Shown here one piece after another: positions 11,601 to 22,962 of a stretch of DNA of 64,000 nt. The DNA comes from Nothopassalora personata. Lineage: Eukaryota; Ascomycota; Dothideomycetes; Mycosphaerellales; Mycosphaerellaceae. The stretch lies in assembly GCA_033816765.1 (NCBI GenBank), contig CM066294.1:3100001-3164000 (forward strand), given 5' to 3'. The first letter of the stretch is position 1, and the number at the start of each line of letters is the position of its first letter. Under the pieces are notes generated by a model that ran no database searches, had not been told where the DNA came from, and saw only the letters and a program-made list of their open reading frames with translations. Position numbers and translations under genes: made by a program.

Positions 11601-12952
11601 GCTTAATAGGAATATAGTAGTAGGTATCCTATAGGTCGATTATAGTAAAGAGCCTTATATCCTATAGCCTATCTAAGGTCTTACTAATTAGGGGTAGTAG
11701 GTATCGGTTCTTTACTATAATCTTATTTAGGCCTCTATAATCTATATAGAGCCTAAGAGTACTATTCTTCTTTAGTACAAATAGGATAGGCGTACCCGCC
11801 TCGCTTATAGATCGCCTAATCTACTCCTTCTCTATTACTTACGTAAGGTACTTCTTTAAGGCCTCTAGCTTAGTTAAGGACTAGTAGTATAGTAGCTTAA
11901 AAGGGGGTTTCTTTCCTTTAACGAGATTAATCGTATACTTAACCCCGTTAGGTATCTTATACTTTACCTACTTATTAGGTACGTATATATCTCGGAAGTC
12001 TATAAATTCTTTAGGCTACGAGGGACCCTCTCCTTTAGATACTACTATAGTAATAATCCAAATACTTATCGTATAAACCTACTTTAAGCTCTTAAGATCC
12101 TTAAGGAACTCGCGTATATTACGCTACTAAATCGTAGGCGTCTCTATACCGTAGTACTACTAGTTATCCTTATCGGCCTTTATAATCCAATTACGATACT
12201 ACTAGGGTCTACCTAAGATAACTAACGGCCTACCTATAGGCGCTATATAGTAGATAGCGTCGCTTACGCGCTCTACTCCTATATCGTTAGCTAGTCGTAC
12301 GTAAACTATATAGGCGCCGTAGTAATACCCTTAGTCCTACGCGTACGACTCTAGATTTAGAAGCTTTATACTACTAATAGGCTATATCTAGTATCGGAGT
12401 ATATACTCGTATAATACTAAGCTTAAATGTACACTATTATCTAGGAGAAACGTAGCCTCGCAAAAGCCCTTATATATCTCGACGGCGCCTCGTAAGTAAC
12501 GCGCTAGACTCGTATCGACTTACCTTAAGGGGTCTATATAGAAACTTAGACTTAGGAGCGACCCTTACCTAGTCCTCTATCTTTTCCCTATTCGCCCTTC
12601 TTAGTTAAAGCCTCGATAGTTTCTAGCCTACGAACCGCTTACGTATTACAGTCCTTCTATAAGTATCTACTTCGGTACTCCGTCTTATAGTAATCCTTCT
12701 TACCGTAGCCGTAGTACTCTACCTTTAACTTCTAGCTAGTTAAAGACGAGCTACCGGCGTCTCGCTACTAACTCGTACCCGAGGCGCCCGGTACTTAACT
12801 CTACTTCTATTACTTTAGGCGATTAGCCCGCTTATATACGTCCTTAGCTTTACGCTTACGACGTATATACTACCCGTAGTCGTACCCTCTACTACTACCT
12901 CGGCGCTCGGTACTTTTGATACGCGAGGCTAGGACTACTAGGGCTTCTCTAG
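8700..12952 (-). mobile_element. Older Ty3/Gypsy chromovirus (E4), pol part, heavily RIP-mutated
   Basis: The minus strand reads, through many stops, as zinc knuckle (near 12,690-12,740), protease, reverse transcriptase (YLDNILIY near 11,432-11,462), RNase H (about 10,700-11,100), integrase (about 9,300-10,500) and a C-terminal chromodomain (about 9,010-9,140, VEVVLGKRKYKSKV followed by YLVR-x-KG). Long runs contain no CpA or TpG at all, making this the most mutated element here. The N-terminal gag continues at 21,099-21,890, because the element at 12,953-21,098 inserted into it and duplicated TCTAG. LTRs were not identified. About 70 bp apart, two near-copies of a 40-bp segment (8,902-8,942 and 8,972-9,011) follow the chromodomain. 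Confidence 0.85.
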
Positions 12953-13362
12953 TGTTAGGTTTAGTTAAACCTATAATCTTACTAAGTTGACTAATAAGTT
13001 AGATAACCTTCGTTCGATCGAGATTTATTCTCGTCGAGTAGGAGTAAGAGGGAGAGCAGTATAAAGTAGTAGCGAGGTAGCGGTTAGGTAAGGTTGTATT
13101 CTAAATAGTAAGATTAAACAGTAAGTTAAACGCTTCTAAACTATAAGGGTTTTTAGCGTTCCTAAATATAAAGGAGACATTGCTAGTCTCAGTCTTAATT
13201 ACTTAATCGCTAGTGAGCGAGTAATCTCGAATTACTAAGTCGCTAGTAAGCGAGTGATCTCGAATTACTAAGTCGCTAGTAAGCGAGTAATCTCGCGCGG
13301 CGCACGTGATTTCTATAGCTAATAGTTAGGCGTACCGTCGTGGCTTAATCCGGACCGTAACA
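12953..13362 (-). repeat. 3' LTR of E2 (410 bp)
   Basis: It starts TGTTAGG and ends CGTAACA on the plus strand and matches the LTR at 20,722-21,098 apart from RIP-type transitions and one extra 33-bp repeat unit. It is adjacent to the polypurine tract at 13,363-13,375. Confidence 0.92.
13207..13294 (-). repeat. 33-bp LTR tandem repeat, 2.7 copies
   Basis: Units start at 13,207, 13,240 and 13,273. Each contains the TCGCTAGT(G/A)AGCGA interrupted palindrome. One unit more than in the partner LTR accounts for the 33-bp length difference between the two LTRs. Confidence 0.9.
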
Positions 13363-13419
13363 CTATCCCCCTTCTAGCCTAGCTTCGTCCCGAAGCTTAT
13401 ATAAGATGATATAATGTCC

Positions 13420-13990
13420 CCTCTTCGCGGCCTATAACGATATCTTCTTCTTCTTCTAAAAACCGTCTCCGGCTTGCTAAGGAAATTAACGAACACGGTC
13501 GTCTAGTTGATCTCGCGTGTAACTATTACTTCTTTAACGGTTTATCCTACGTCGCTATAGAAGGTAACTTTCGGCTTCGGTGTTCGGAGTGTGTTTATCG
13601 CGGGCGTAAGTATATAAACCTATCCTAGGAGTCTCTTAATAAGACCCGGGAGGAGTACCGGAAAAAGGTCGAAAAGGATAAGGAAGAGCTTACGGAGATC
13701 TTAGCACGGTTAATGCGGGACAAGGCAATACTTCGCTAAGCGGAGGAGCGCGCGCGTAAGAAGGCGTAGTGTCTAGAGGCCAAAATAGAGGTCTCCGGAG
13801 AGATTAAGGACGTCGATTATCCTACCGCCGATACGACTATTAGCCTCTCTCCTACTGTATAGTCCTCGATCGACTTTGTTAATAACGCGGTCGATTTCTC
13901 TATCCCTTCTAGTTCTACTAGATAGCCCGTAAATAACTAGACGGCGCTTTCCGGAGCGGAGCCTTAGGGCGAGTCCTTAGGGGTAGAGAC
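13420..13990 (+). pseudogene. Antisense accessory ORF of Gypsy element E2 (remnant)
   Basis: This plus-strand frame is opposite to E2 and lies between the end of pol and the 3' LTR. It reads (with stops) SRLRLAKEINEHGRL, then a CNYYFFNG stretch, then RCSECVYRGRKY, followed by a long Lys/Glu/Arg-rich region (EEYRKKVEKDKEEL...) that should form a coiled coil. The same arrangement is found opposite the element ending at 6,431. Stops replace likely Trp and Gln codons, so it is RIP-inactivated. The conserved cysteine pair suggests a small zinc-binding protein, but that is inference. Its length, about 190 codons, suggests that it was once a full protein gene. Confidence 0.6.
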
Positions 13991-14036
13991 TCGTTAGGGT
14001 ATTTATTTATAAGTTGTGTCCCTATTCTTATTAATC

Positions 14037-14109
14037 GGCTAGGTAGCTCAGTAGTAGAGCGTAAGCTGTCTATCCTCTTAAGGTCGTAGGTTCGATTCCT
14101 ATCCTAGTC
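14037..14109 (+). tRNA. tRNA-like pseudogene inside Gypsy element E2
   Basis: Seventy-three bases match a tRNA layout. The acceptor stem is 7 bp (GGCTAGG with CCTAGTC, one G-U). The D arm is GCTC-AGTAGTA-GAGC. The variable region is AGGTC. The T arm is a 5-bp stem around TTCGATT. The anticodon arm (14,062-14,080) is two bases too long, with only a 4-bp TAAG/CTTA stem, so it would not be a functional tRNA. The GTAAG, CTTA and GTAGG segments are what RIP would make of the GTGAG, CTCA and GTGGG found in fungal lysine-type tRNAs, which suggests a tRNA-derived piece that was captured and then mutated with the element. It lies on the strand opposite to E2. Confidence 0.5.
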
Positions 14110-14637
14110 GCTCGTCGGCTAACAGGTCGATTGTCGTTAGCTATGTTAGCGGACCTATTTTTAGTATTATCGGATCTTTTGCTAACAATTTTGTAGGTTT
14201 TGTTTTAGTTCCTAGGTATTTTCTAATTCGTCGTATTCTTTCTACTTAATAAGGTATCGCTAACCTTTCTTATCTAGGATCTTTTCGACTTCGAATTTGT
14301 TTTCTACTTCTAGCTCGAAATGGAAGCTTTCCTAGTAGGGTGTTTCGGCGTCTACGGGTTCTAATAGCAAAACATAGAACACTAGGTAGATCTTTGCGTC
14401 CTTTAGTAGCCGTAGTCGGTAGTTAACGGGTCCTCGTGCTTCTTTAACGAGAAATAGTCCGACTTTTACCTAGTCTAGTTTTTTAGTCTTCCTTCTTATT
14501 TTAAGATTCTTAGTAAGGAGATAGACCTTATCCCCCTTCTTAAGCTAAGGTGCTATTTATCGTTTCTTATTATATAGTGTCGTAATCTTATCTTAGTTAC
14601 TCTTAACCCTTCGTATTAAGTTTTCGTAGATAGTTTT

Positions 14638-15396
14638 GATTGATTATTCCATTAACGTGCTATTTGAGTCAAAGACTATGCAACACGGGTCTCGAGAACG
14701 AGACCAAAATTTGAGAGAAGGAGAAAAGCCCCGTCGTACCCCGGACGTAAAAACTCCTTAAAAGATGCGAGCAACGCTCGCTATTCGAACCGTAAATCGA
14801 ATATATTGCGGCGTAGTACGCGCGTACCCGGTAGTCGTGTCTTGTCGAGAATTGCGGTTTGTCGCCTTGCCCCGGGCGAGACAAGTTTTGCGCCCGTGTC
14901 TCGTTCTTGTTTTAAAAAGCCAAGCCGGCCGTACCCGTACGCACCGAGCAAAATCCCAAGAAACACCCGTTGCCTCTGTTTCAATCCAGTCGCGTTCTCC
15001 GGTCTCGAGTGTAGCTCCTCGGTCGCAGTGGCCTCGCTGTCGTCCCCCCCTCGGCCTCTCTTGGTTCCAGCCGTGCAGTATACGTGGTTTGCGCCCCTAA
15101 ACGCCTCTCTTGGTTCCAGCCGGCAGTTTACGTGGTTTGCCGGGACGACAGGTAGACAGCGCCTTCGTTGTTCGAGCGACGTGTACGCTATGTACGTCGC
15201 TTTCCCTTCTCGCAGTTCCGGAGTTCTTGTTTGTAGATTTTGAGCGTATCTCGTTCGTTCGGTTCGTCCGACCTGTCTTTTCTTGTTTCGAGTCGAGTAG
15301 GCTTGTATTTTTCGAGAGAGAGAGTCTTAGTTTCTCTTCGTCGTAACGAAGATACTTACGTCGTCCGCCGCGTGAAGGCGCTCTCTATAGGACGAC
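14638..15396 (-). mobile_element. Unclassified ~760-bp retroposon, copy B
   Basis: This copy is 759 bp in minus orientation, inserted in E2 between integrase and chromodomain. A 13-bp target duplication CGTAGATAGTTTT flanks it (14,625-14,637; 15,397-15,409). It is almost identical to copies A and C. The tail is short (reverse complement of GATTGATTATT). CpA and TpG are intact while flanking E2 sequence is depleted, so insertion came after E2 was mutated. Confidence 0.85.
15319..15396 (-). ncRNA. Candidate HDV-like ribozyme, copy B
   Basis: The 78 bases are identical to those in copy A, so P1, P2, P3 and P4 and the CTAAG joiner are all present. Nucleotide 1 of the fold is at 15,396, the 5' end of the minus-strand retroposon, directly against the target duplication. 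Activity is unproven. Confidence 0.62.
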
Positions 15397-18300
15397 CGTA
15401 GATAGTTTTTATCGCCTCTATAGTTACGATTGCCCTTTTAGCTTATAGATGTAATCCTTCTTCGCCGAACAGGTTTAGGTACTTCCTATAGTTCGCGAAG
15501 AAAGGTGTTTCGTCCGTTATCTTAGACTTATAGTTATTTAGTACTAATTGTGCTATAGGTAGGAGTGTAACCTAATTGTCCTATACGTAGTTAATATAGT
15601 GTCGTAGATATTGTTCTAAGGTTTAATTCATTCTTTCTATTTGCCTATTAGTTTATAGATAGTAGGCAGTAGACAGCTTATGTTTAATTCCGATCGTAGA
15701 AACTAAGGTTTTCTAGTAGTTAGATGTAAATAACTTGTCTCTATCTATAATAAAGACCTTTAGGAATCTATAGTATCGTACGAGTCGATTAAGTACAAGG
15801 TGTCCGAGTTGCTCTATATTGTACGTTTTAGATATAGGGATAAAGTATACGTATTTCGTAAGTCGGTCTACTATAACTAATATTATATTATATTGTTGTC
15901 CTATAGTTTAATCCTAGGATGTTAGTAACTTAGTAATAAAGTCTATCGTAACTTCGTCCTATAGGTTTATTAGTAGTGTCCGGAATTGTAACTCGCCGTA
16001 TTTTACGTGTCTTACGGCTTTGTTTTTCTAATAGTGTTCGTATCGTTTAATGTATCGTAGTACTTTCTATCGTAACTACGGGAATGCGAAGCTCCTCTAA
16101 ATAAGTTCTACTATCTTAGATGTTCCGGGGTGCCCGTAGGTAGGTCCGTCGTAATGTTATCGTATATATTCTTCCTCTCGGTCCTTCGGTACCTAGTATT
16201 TCCCCTATACTATTAGGAATTGTTCTTCTATGTCTTAAAGAACACGCACTATGTTATTAAACTCCTTTATATTAGTACTAAGGCTTCTATTAGGATTTGC
16301 CTTAAGTACTTATTACTACACTAGTTCTTTTCCTTCTATATAGTCGCTTCTTTAGCTTAGTACGTCGGCCCTACTATTGTCCTTACCGGGCGTATAGCGG
16401 ATTTCGAACTTATACTAACTAAGCAGTTCCGACTAGCGGTACTGTCTTCTCGTTAGCTATTTAGTCGTAGTAAAGTAAGTGAGATTCTTATAATTAGAAA
16501 GAATCGTTAGCTTAGGTGCTCCTTCCGCATATATTCTCTAGTACTGCATTATAGCGATAATAGCGAGAAGTTCCTTATTATAGATGTCGTAGTTTTGTTC
16601 CGCGGGTAATAGTTTCCTTAAGTAGTAGGCTACTAGGTGTCGTTTCCTATTATACTCCTAGGTAAGACATACTCCGATAGCTATATCCGATGCGTCCGTT
16701 TCGATTTGGACTTCCTTCGTACCGTCGAATAATCGAAGCGTTAGTACTAAGGCGCATTATTCTTTTAGTCGTCCGAATGCTAGTCGTTGTGCGCTGCCCT
16801 ATATCTATTTAATATCTTTCCTTATAAGCATCGTTATAGGTATTAATGTCTTTAAATAGTCCTTAATAAATTTCCGGTTATAGTTAACGAGGCTAAGGAA
16901 TAATTATACGTCCTTAACGCATGTTAGCTCTAGCTATTCTCTAATAGACTATGTCTTAGCTAGGTCGATCTAGATTCTAGTCGTGCTAATAATAAATCCT
17001 AAGAATTTAGCTTCTTTCTTATAGAATTCGCATTTCTTCGGTACCGTCCGGAAACCTGTTTTAGATAGTCGCTCGAGTACGTCCTAGACTTGTCGTATGT
17101 GCTACTAGAGTGTCCCTTTCGTATAGATAAGGATATCGTCGATATAGGCAATAACATATACGTCTAGTAGGTCTCTTAGTGTCTCGTTAATTAGGTCTTA
17201 GAATGCGGCTAGTGCATTGATTAATCTAAAAGGCATAACTAAGAACTCGTATAGTCCGTATCGAGTCCTAAATGCGGTTTTCTATTCTTCTCCTTCCGCT
17301 ATACGGATAGTGTAGAAGGCGTCCTATAGATCGATCTTTATATACTAGTCTAATCTAGTTAATCTATCCTATGCTTCTTCGATGTTCGGTAGTAGATATC
17401 GGTTCTTAATAGTAATCTCGTTTAACTTTCGGTAGTCTTATACGAGTCGTAATTTCCTGTTTACTTTTAGAATAAACATATATAGAGATGCTACGCTTAA
17501 GGTCGATTTTCGTATTCGTCCTTTCGCTAGGTTCTCCTTTAGCTATTCTCGTAGGGTTGTTAGCTCTTTTTCGGACATTTAGTATAGGGGTCCCTATAGA
17601 GGCTCTTTCCCTAGCTAAATGTTTATCTTATAGTCCTATAGTTAGTACTTAGGTAAGGCGTCTAGGCCCTTTTCCTCTTTAAAGAGCCTCTTCTACTTAA
17701 GGTACTCCTTAGGGATAGTTAACTCCAAATGTTAGTATCCTTCGATAGTACGTTAAGTCTATTACTTCTAGTAACTTTATAACCCGGCGGCCCTACGCTA
17801 GTGTCTATCCCGGTCGAAGGTAGTTCTTCTATCCTTCTAGTTAGCGTAAGCTCTATTCGATTAAGCTGTCTCTTTACCTTATCTACTAGCGAACGCTACC
17901 GCTACGTAGGATTAATGTCGATAACGTAATCGCATTACTCGAATGTAAGTACTCCTCTTCTCTAGTCGATAACTAGATTGTACTTTCTTAACTAAGGTAT
18001 ACCTAGTACGATCTTATAACTAGCTATGTTAGTAATATCTAAGACAATTTCCTCGTAGTGCCGTTAGATTACTAGTAGTAACGGTATCGTCTCTCGTTCT
18101 ACGCTAGGTAAGGATAATCCGTTTACCGCGATTAATTTATACCCTTCGTTCTTATATTAGGTTACGATCCCTTTAGTCCTAATAAATGCTTCGGAGGCAA
18201 AATTCCCGCTCGCTCCGAAGTCAATTATAACCCTAGTCCTATAACCGTTAACGATTACTATTGTTCGGAAGACTGCTATTAATACTTAAGCTTATTATAT

Positions 18301-20721
18301 GTTATATAACTCCTTTTAGTCGCTTATTCCTAAGGAGTCGATCCTTTTCCCTACTCGTATATAGAACGTCGTACTTCGTGTCTCGAGGCCTCCGCTTAAA
18401 CCTAGCGCGAGCCTTTCTATGTCTATACTTGTCTTTAGTAACGTTCCTAGATCTTCTACGTTTCTAAGTAGAGTACGCGTACGTGTTATACTACGTTACG
18501 TAATTCATTCGATATAAATGTTCCTAACGGTATAAGATATCCGGTATCTACTATTCGGCTTCCTATCGGTAGTCGTTCTAAAATAGCGGTTACTAGGTTT
18601 TCGGTCGTCTCTATAAGTAGGTATCCCTAGGCTATGCCTCGTAGGGTGTCGAGTGTTTTATCGAACTTAATAGAGTATAGTATTCGCCGTCCGCTTATTT
18701 TAGGTCGGAATTCTTCGTGCCTTCTTTATAGGTATACGATTATGTTATATAGTTTCTTAGGTGCATCGATCGTAAAGGTTAGTTATTCGTTATTGTCGTT
18801 AGTGTCGCTCTCTTCTCCTTTAGAGGAATCCTCTTCGCTTAATTCTTCTAGATCCTAGTTTTCTTCGATAGTATCTAGCCCGGTAGTTTCTTAACTTTCT
18901 TCCTATAGTTCCGGTAACTACGATCTATTCTATCCCGGGTCCTAGTTCTCTTTGTCGCTTCTATTATTATCGAAGTAGGATTCGTCGATGTCTACTTCTC
19001 GGAGCGTAGCATTCTGCCTATGTGTCGCTCCTAGGGTTCCTCGTAGTTACTATAGGAAATACCCTACGCCTTCCTTAGCGGAGTAGTAGGTTTAGCACGA
19101 GTCTTAGTAACAGAAACGCTAATAAAGGGCTCCGTAACCATTTCGAGCATCTCGTTCGATCTCGTAGTCGACTTTTCTTACTATTATGCTAAGTTCTCGT
19201 TTTCCCTATTAGTAGAACTCTCTAAGCTCGTCGAGTTGTACTATAGTATATATATATCTAGAGGCGAGTTCTCCGTAGGTAATCTAGAGGAAGTGTTCTA
19301 GTACCTTGTTTTTTATTGCTAGTAGCATCTTACTAACCTTTTCGGTTGCCTTTTAAAGTTAGTCTCGTAATAACGAGAGGCGTTCCTAGGGATCGTTCGC
19401 AAGTACCTCGTTCGTCTCGATGTCCGAGAGGTCTTGTTCTAGCTTCTTTAGGATCTCTTATTCTACTTGTTCGACCGTCTTAACCTCCGTAGTTTCGGTC
19501 GTTTAGTGATTTTTCAAGGTGTCCCTTATCTAGATTATGTTAAATTAGTATGTTCCTTCGAACTATTATAGTCGGTTCTACAACCTAAATAGTGTAACTT
19601 CTATTAGTTACCCGTACTATCCTCCTCGTCCTTATAAGGGGTCTAGGAGAGGTATGTTACTTCCGTTACTAACTCTCTCCTCTACTCCTCGAGTATAGTT
19701 AGTACCCCCTAGTAGTCTAACGCTACTCTCGAGTTTACTAGTTCCTCGTTGCATTATGTTAAACTGCTTACGGCGTACTATATTTTTCTTACCGTAGCAG
19801 TCCCTTACTATGTAGCCCTCTCTACTATAGTTATAGTAAGTAAAGCTTCCTTTTGAACTCTTAGGCCCTTTCTTGCCCCTATTCTTACTTCCGATCTTAC
19901 GACCTTTCTCGGTAACGTCGAGTTCTATAGGCTATAGTCTATAGTATAGCTTGTAGCTAGGCTTATTGTTATTAAAGCTATTATAGTCCCTATTACGATT
20001 GTCGTAGCCTAGTGTAAATCCAGCCTTTCCGGATACCTTAGAGTCGTATCGTCGTTCTATAGCTCTCTCGTAGAGCTTATCGTTAAGATTAATCGTGACT
20101 CTAATAAGGTTACCTAAGTTATCGATTCTTCGACTATCCCGCATTAACTCGTCTTTAACGTTTTCCTTTAAGCTACGTTAGTACATAACTTGTAGGGCCT
20201 TATCGTCCTAATCGGTAAGTTAAGCGTATTCCTAGAATTTGGTAGCATACTCGGTAGTAGATGTCTTCTAAGTTAAGTGTTATATAATACGAACGGTAGT
20301 AGCGACCTCGTTAGAGATCCTAAAGACGCTCTTTATAGCATTCTTAAGATAGTTATAAGACGTGAAGATTCCGTTAGCGTTATCGGTGCCGTTACTGTCT
20401 AAGTAGGTTCTTAGGAAGGGTTTAACCCAATGCTATGCTCGTCCTCTTAAGAAGGTAGTAGTAAAGATAGGCTTAAGGTTCTTAGCTATAGAGTTAAACA
20501 AGAAGTACGTATCTATCTAAGTAACCTAAGTGTCGAACTTGTCTCGGTCGCTATAGTAGAACTCTAGCTTACTAACCTTAAGGGATTCGTTGCCCGCATA
20601 AGTAGCTAAGGCATTAATAGTATCGTTCGCGGTCCGTGGTCGGGTTCCTCTATCTACTTCACTAGGGGCGGGTGTTCCCCGGGTACTCTATCGATCTCCC
20701 ATTCTAGAGAGCGTTTAAAGC

Positions 20722-21098
20722 TGTTAGGTTTAGTTAAACCTATAATCTTACTAAGTTAACTAACAAGTTAGCTAACCTTCGTTCGATCGAGATTTATTCT
20801 CGTCGAGTAGAAGTAAGAGGGAGAGCAGTATAAAGTAGTAGCGAGGTAGCGGTTAGGTAAGGTTGTATTCTAAACAGTAAGATTAAATAGTAAGTTGAAC
20901 GCTTCTAAACTATAAGGGTTTTTAGCGTTTCTAAATACAAAGGAGACATTGCTAGTCTTAGTCTTAATTACTTAATCGCTAGTAAGCGAGTGATCTCGAA
21001 TTACTAAGTCGCTAGTAAGCGAGTAATCTCGTGCGGCGCACGTGATTTCTATAGCTAATAGTTAGGCGTGCCGTCGTAGCTTAATCCGGACCGTAACA
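20722..21098 (-). repeat. 5' LTR of E2 (377 bp)
   Basis: It is bounded by TGTTAGG and CGTAACA, with gag-side internal sequence to its left and the target duplication TCTAG to its right. It has 1.7 copies of the 33-bp repeat (20,976-21,030). Confidence 0.92.
20976..21030 (-). repeat. 33-bp LTR tandem repeat, 1.7 copies
   Basis: Units start at 20,976 and 21,009. This is the shortest array of the three LTRs that carry the repeat. Confidence 0.88.
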
Positions 21099-21890
21099 TC
21101 TAGTCGTAGGGATATTATATTAGCTAACGATAGCGGACCGTAAGCGAGGCGTAAGCTTTACTAGTAGGTACCGTATATATTACGCTTCCGAGTAGTTACC
21201 TAACTAGTCCTCTATAAAATCTAGCTTAGTTATAAACTATCGCGCTATCTAGTTATCCTTCTATTTCGTAACCTCGTACTCTAATATAACATTAAGTACG
21301 CAATTTATAGGATCGCCGTATACGTCTCGATAGAACTCCTTAAAGTCCTAGTATATATATCCCATAAGGTTAACGGCGCTATAGTTAGTATACTATCGCT
21401 CGCTCGCCTCTCCGCTAAGGTATATAACCCTATATAGGACCTTTAATTCGTCTATCGCGTATATAGTACCTAAGAGGGTAAAGATAAGTAAGAGCTCCCG
21501 AAGAAATACCCTTACCTTCCTTATCGAATCCTCTCTAAAAGGCGTCGGCTCTTTTAGACGCGGTCGCGTCGTATACGCTACGGCCGCGCCTCGTACTATA
21601 ATATTATCGTTAGTAGTTATAGAGATAGAGGTAGGGGTTATAGTAGGGAGGTAATCTTCTCTCCTCCCTCCTATACGCTCTAGAGGCGGTACGCTTATAG
21701 CGCGTAAGATCTCTAGCCGCTCGATCTCCCGCTATATTTCTTACTCTTTAATCTTAGCCCGTAAGGCCTCTCTTCTCGTAACTAAGGCTAATACGACGCG
21801 CCTACTACTATACTCTAGGGCTTAGGGGGGCGTAGGCGACTCGCCGCCGTACGCGTCGCGATCGGGCTCTATAGCGTATATAGATTATAA
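21099..21890 (-). mobile_element. gag part of the older chromovirus E4, separated by the E2 insertion
   Basis: Reading through stops on the minus strand gives a retrotransposon gag-like sequence (for example FYRDVYGDPIN near 21,310-21,350) with an acidic N-terminal part near 21,700-21,850. It is the continuation of the element at 8,700-12,952, and the duplicated TCTAG marks where E2 split it. CpA/TpG depletion is as strong as in the other half. The sequence from 21,890 to about 22,150 has no gene I can read; the E4 5' LTR may lie there, but I could not match it to the left end. Confidence 0.7.
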
Positions 21891-22149
21891 CGAGAGGAAG
21901 CTTTAGAACTATAAGGACCGTAAGGCTATAAGGAGATATTGCAATATATAGTACGCCTACGATCTTCTAATTATAGATAAACTAAAGCTTACTTTCTTCT
22001 ATAGACGCTATACGCGTCTCCTAGTATATATATACGCATTACGTACGGTATACTAAGCCGGGCATAGCCGTATTATAATAAGGGTTACCTATAGGCTACC
22101 CTTATACTTAGAAGCTAACTAACCCCTATATACCTACTTAGGACCTAGT

Positions 22150-22801
22150 AGAAGTAACCGGAAAGCACCTAATTACTACTACTAGGGCATTAACATTATT
22201 AGCGGGCCTATCTTTAAACCTATAGCCTAAGATCGTCTTAATAGCTATATACCTTATAAATAGGACACTATCTAAGAAGTTAGGCTAGAGGACCCTATTT
22301 AAGGCTACTACGGGCATTAAGCTAAGTCTTGCCTATATCTATAAGGTAGGTTCTAGGATATACGTCTATAAGACTCATAAGAAAGAACGCCTACGTACCT
22401 ATAAAATATACTCTCGATACTATATCGGGTACTTAGTTAGATTTAAGGGCTATAACATCTACCGGATCTAGATAATATCCTATAGATAGGTTATTAGATC
22501 TAGAAATATTACTATTAATAAGAAACTAAGGTATAAGGGCCTATAAAACGTTAACCTCGGGCTAGCTATTTAAGATAACGAGAGACTTCTATATATTATA
22601 GAACCTCTAAGACAGGCCTATAAGGGGCAATTTAAGAAATTAATATTAATAATTAACCTTTTAACTAACCCTTAAGCTTGGTAGTAGGGGATAGTATACC
22701 TTAAGAAGAAGTAGATAAGGAAATCCTATATAACAATCCAATTAAAATAAGGGAATCGAAGTTTAATTATTAATAGATATACCCTTAGACTTTATAGCTA
22801 G
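22150..22801 (+). mobile_element. Ty1/Copia element E3b, integrase part (left of nested insertion)
   Basis: Reading plus-strand codons through stops gives the C-terminal half of a Copia integrase region: YLINRTLSKKLG-x-RTLFKATTG near 22,230-22,320, then a basic YKTHKKERLRTY segment near 22,370-22,410. It stops at 22,801, where the chromovirus at 22,802 inserted with the duplication GCTAG. The element resumes at 31,903 in the same orientation with reverse transcriptase, the expected Copia order. Confidence 0.8.
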
Positions 22802-22962
22802 TGTAACGGCCCATGGCCGTACGGCGAGTAAACGTGGCGCGTCACGTGACCGGGCCCGGGCCGACCCGCGTGCCTCGGCTTATATATCTACTTCGCGTAC
22901 CTCGCCCTCCTCTTAGATACCTTGTCTAACAACTTCGTACTACCTAAGTAGGTGCCCTTACA
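22802..22962 (+). repeat. 5' LTR of E5 (161 bp)
   Basis: It begins TGTAACGG and ends CCCTTACA. It matches 31,742-31,902 except for a handful of mostly transition differences. It contains a TATATATC box around 22,881-22,890. Confidence 0.93.

Larger units (their letters stand above)
12953..21098 (-). mobile_element. Complete Ty3/Gypsy chromovirus E2 (8,146 bp), RIP-degraded, nested in E4
   Basis: Both LTRs are present (12,953-13,362 and 20,722-21,098). Identical 5-bp target duplications TCTAG flank the element (12,948-12,952; 21,099-21,103). A polypurine tract (reverse complement AGAAGGGGGATAG) abuts the left, 3' LTR. Read on the minus strand: gag (about 19,500-20,700) with a zinc knuckle near 19,790-19,850; protease about 17,900-18,300; reverse transcriptase with VIAYIDDILI at about 17,135-17,170; RNase H about 16,400-16,900; integrase about 15,400-16,350; and a chromodomain (FEVEKILDKK...RYLIK-x-KEYDELENT) at about 14,190-14,305. 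Stops, mainly TGG to TAG, destroy all frames. A young retroposon (14,638-15,396) interrupts the region between integrase and chromodomain. Between pol and the 3' LTR are a tRNA-like segment and an antisense accessory frame. Confidence 0.92.

Noticed and set aside
18261..18858. Plus-strand frames of about 70 codons inside E2
   Set aside because: They are antisense to the protease and gag regions of a RIP-degraded element and have random composition; they are chance openings.
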